Positions 6,150 to 7,237 of a DNA stretch of 7,237 nt are shown here, piece after piece. The position numbers and the translations under genes are program-made. Numbering within the stretch: the first letter of the stretch is position 1; the number at the start of each line of letters is the position of its first letter. The notes beneath the pieces were generated by a model that was given only the letters and a program-made list of their open reading frames with translations, searched no databases and was not told where the DNA came from. Source of the DNA: Bradyrhizobiaceae bacterium (GTDB lineage Bacteria > Pseudomonadota > Alphaproteobacteria > Rhizobiales > Xanthobacteraceae); assembly GCA_016793685.1 (NCBI GenBank), contig JAEULX010000241.1:1-7237 (forward strand). Direction: 5' to 3'.

Positions 6150-7237
6150 TCAGATGGAGGGCTCAGCCAGTCGGAGCCCGGTGAATTGCCATCGCGCCGG
6201 CGGGTAGAAGAAGTTGCGGTAAGTGGGGCGCGCATGGCCGACCGGAGTGGCGCAGGAACTGCCGCGCAGCACTAACTGGTTGACCATGAACTTGCCATTG
6301 TATTCGCCGATCGCGCCGGACGGCGCACGAAAGCCGGGGTACGGCGCATAAGCGCTTCGCGTCCATTGCCATACAACGCCGAAGGCGTCGTCGAGTTCTC
6401 CCGTGGCTGCCGCCGCTTCCCATTCCGCTTCGCTCGGAAGATGGCGTCCGCTCCAGCGGGCGAAGGCGTCGGCCTCGTAATAGCTGATGTGGCAGACCGG
6501 CGCAGCGGGATCGATCGGACGCAGCCCGCCGAGCGTCATCGCGAACCACACCCCATCGACCTCGCGCCAGTATCCCGGCGCGTGCCAATGTTCGGCGCTT
6601 GCCGTCGCCCACCCGTCGGACAGCCACAAAGTAGGACTATTATAGCCGCCATCGTGCATGAAGGCGAGCCACTCGCCATTGGTCACGAGGCTGCGGGATA
6701 TCCGCACGGGGCCGACGAGCACGCGGTGGGCGGGGCCTTCATTGTCGAAGCTGAAGCCGCCGCCGGTGTGCCCGATCGTGCGAATTTCCTCAGGAAGCTC
6801 GATGTAACCCGGCTTGTAGCCGTTCAGCCCGTTGCGGCGGCCGCCTAACGGAGCCTCCAGGGTACGCGATTCACCGACCTTTGCCGCACCGTCACCGGGC
6901 GGCCGCCACGACTCGTCATAGGCCGGGGCGCAAGGGTTCTGGGCAAATGCGTGCAGGATGTCGGTGAGCATCAGCTCCTGATGCTGCTGCTCGTGATTGA
7001 GGCCGATCTCGACAATGCGCAAGACGTCGCCAAGCTGATCGGCGGGGCAGGTCGCAAGCAAATGCTCGACCGCCGCGTCGACATAGACGCGGTAGACACC
7101 GACTTCGGACACGCTCGGTCGCGTGATCAGCCCCCGCTTCGGCCGCTCGTGGCGGGGTCCAGCCGCGACATAATAGGAGTTGAACAGAAAGGCGAAGCGC
7201 GGATCGAAGACCCGGTACCCCGGTCCCTGCGTCGCCA
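6150..7237 (-). CDS. egtB: Ergothioneine biosynthesis sulfoxide synthase EgtB, 5' end cut by the window
   Basis: An open frame of 361 full codons enters from the right edge and ends at TGA (6150-6152). EgtB is a non-heme Fe(II) enzyme that uses O2 to join hercynine to a thiol donor (gamma-glutamylcysteine or cysteine), forming the C-S bond and a sulfoxide. The N-terminal DinB-like part contains HEQQHQELMLTDI, whose two histidines (codons 6993-6995 and 6981-6983) are the second and third iron ligands. The first ligand should lie in the missing region of roughly 60 residues. The C-terminal part is a formylglycine-generating-enzyme-type (FGE-sulfatase) domain, with HLPSEAEWEAAA, GEYNGKFMVNQLVLRGSSCATP and TYRNFFYPPARWQFTGLRLA. 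GSSC replaces the GGSC I would expect, a mild change. Thiol-donor preference cannot be decided. A GTG at 7112 is internal, because family sequence (FAFLFNSYY) continues upstream. egtD follows closely; egtA, egtC and egtE are not in view. Confidence 0.95.
   Translation of the reverse strand, partial: ATQGPGYRVFDPRFAFLFNSYYVAAGPRHERPKRGLITRPSVSEVGVYRVYVDAAVEHLLATCPADQLGDVLRIVEIGLNHEQQHQELMLTDILHAFAQNPCAPAYDESWRPPGDGAAKVGESRTLEAPLGGRRNGLNGYKPGYIELPEEIRTIGHTGGGFSFDNEGPAHRVLVGPVRISRSLVTNGEWLAFMHDGGYNSPTLWLSDGWATASAEHWHAPGYWREVDGVWFAMTLGGLRPIDPAAPVCHISYYEADAFARWSGRHLPSEAEWEAAAATGELDDAFGVVWQWTRSAYAPYPGFRAPSGAIGEYNGKFMVNQLVLRGSSCATPVGHARPTYRNFFYPPARWQFTGLRLAEPSI

Noticed and set aside
5222..6184. Plus-strand open frame of 320 codons
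   Set aside because: It is the antisense shadow of egtD. The product has no recognisable family and an arginine-rich composition.
5123..6235. Longer EgtD of 370 residues starting at 6235
   Set aside because: The extra 36 residues overlap the conserved C-terminus of EgtB in another frame and do not resemble EgtD N-termini.
6150..7112. EgtB starting at the GTG at 7112
   Set aside because: EgtB-like sequence continues in the same frame to the right edge, and the family needs an upstream DinB-like region with the first iron ligand.
6150..7237. EgtB acting as the missing maleylpyruvate isomerase
   Set aside because: EgtB and mycothiol-dependent maleylpyruvate isomerase share a DinB-like fold, and the genes are near each other. 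However, the FGE-type domain and the pairing with egtD fit ergothioneine synthesis, and a shared fold alone is not evidence of isomerase activity.

Overview
The window is GC-rich, densely coded DNA from an alphaproteobacterium, most likely a member of the Hyphomicrobiales (Rhizobiales). The assignment rests on base composition, strong G/C bias at third codon positions, and gene families typical of that group: an egtB-egtD pair and a transglutaminase/DUF2126 fusion. The species cannot be named from the sequence. All five convincing genes lie on the minus strand, so transcription runs from the right edge to the left. Two of them are cut by the window edges. No RNA gene, CRISPR array, transposase or phage gene was seen.

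Right part (about 5123-7237): the 3' portion of egtB, then 22 bases later egtD. EgtD makes hercynine by trimethylating histidine. EgtB is the iron-dependent sulfoxide synthase that joins hercynine to a thiol donor. Together they are the core of ergothioneine biosynthesis. Two adjacent hairpins (5043-5104) sit just after egtD and probably end or process its transcript.

Middle (about 2866-4977): an aromatic ring-cleavage module. A fumarylacetoacetate-hydrolase-family enzyme (4102-4977) is followed by a bicupin gentisate 1,2-dioxygenase (2866-3927). Gentisate would be opened to maleylpyruvate, and a product of this kind hydrolysed towards pyruvate and a C4 diacid. No maleylpyruvate isomerase is present here. 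The two genes are separated by a stem-loop (4022-4046) and by a plausible sigma70-type promoter whose -10 box is covered by a doubled GTGCAC palindrome. The dioxygenase is therefore probably controlled separately from the hydrolase. Its active site has a glycine (Gly102) at a position that in a well-studied homologue allows salicylate cleavage, so its substrate range may be broader than gentisate.

Left part (1-2580): the first 860 residues of a very large protein. It has an N-terminal transglutaminase-like domain with an intact Cys-His-Asp triad, followed by the DUF2126 putative amidoligase domain. This is the least understood protein in the window. Its 285-base upstream gap contains a 12-base perfect palindrome touching the start codon, a 16-base AT-rich inverted repeat, and a doubtful small ORF on the plus strand.

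The three blocks do not form an obvious single pathway, and the intergenic hairpins and promoter argue for separate transcription units. The best leads are the uncharacterised transglutaminase/amidoligase fusion, the dioxygenase active-site variation, and the operator-like elements.
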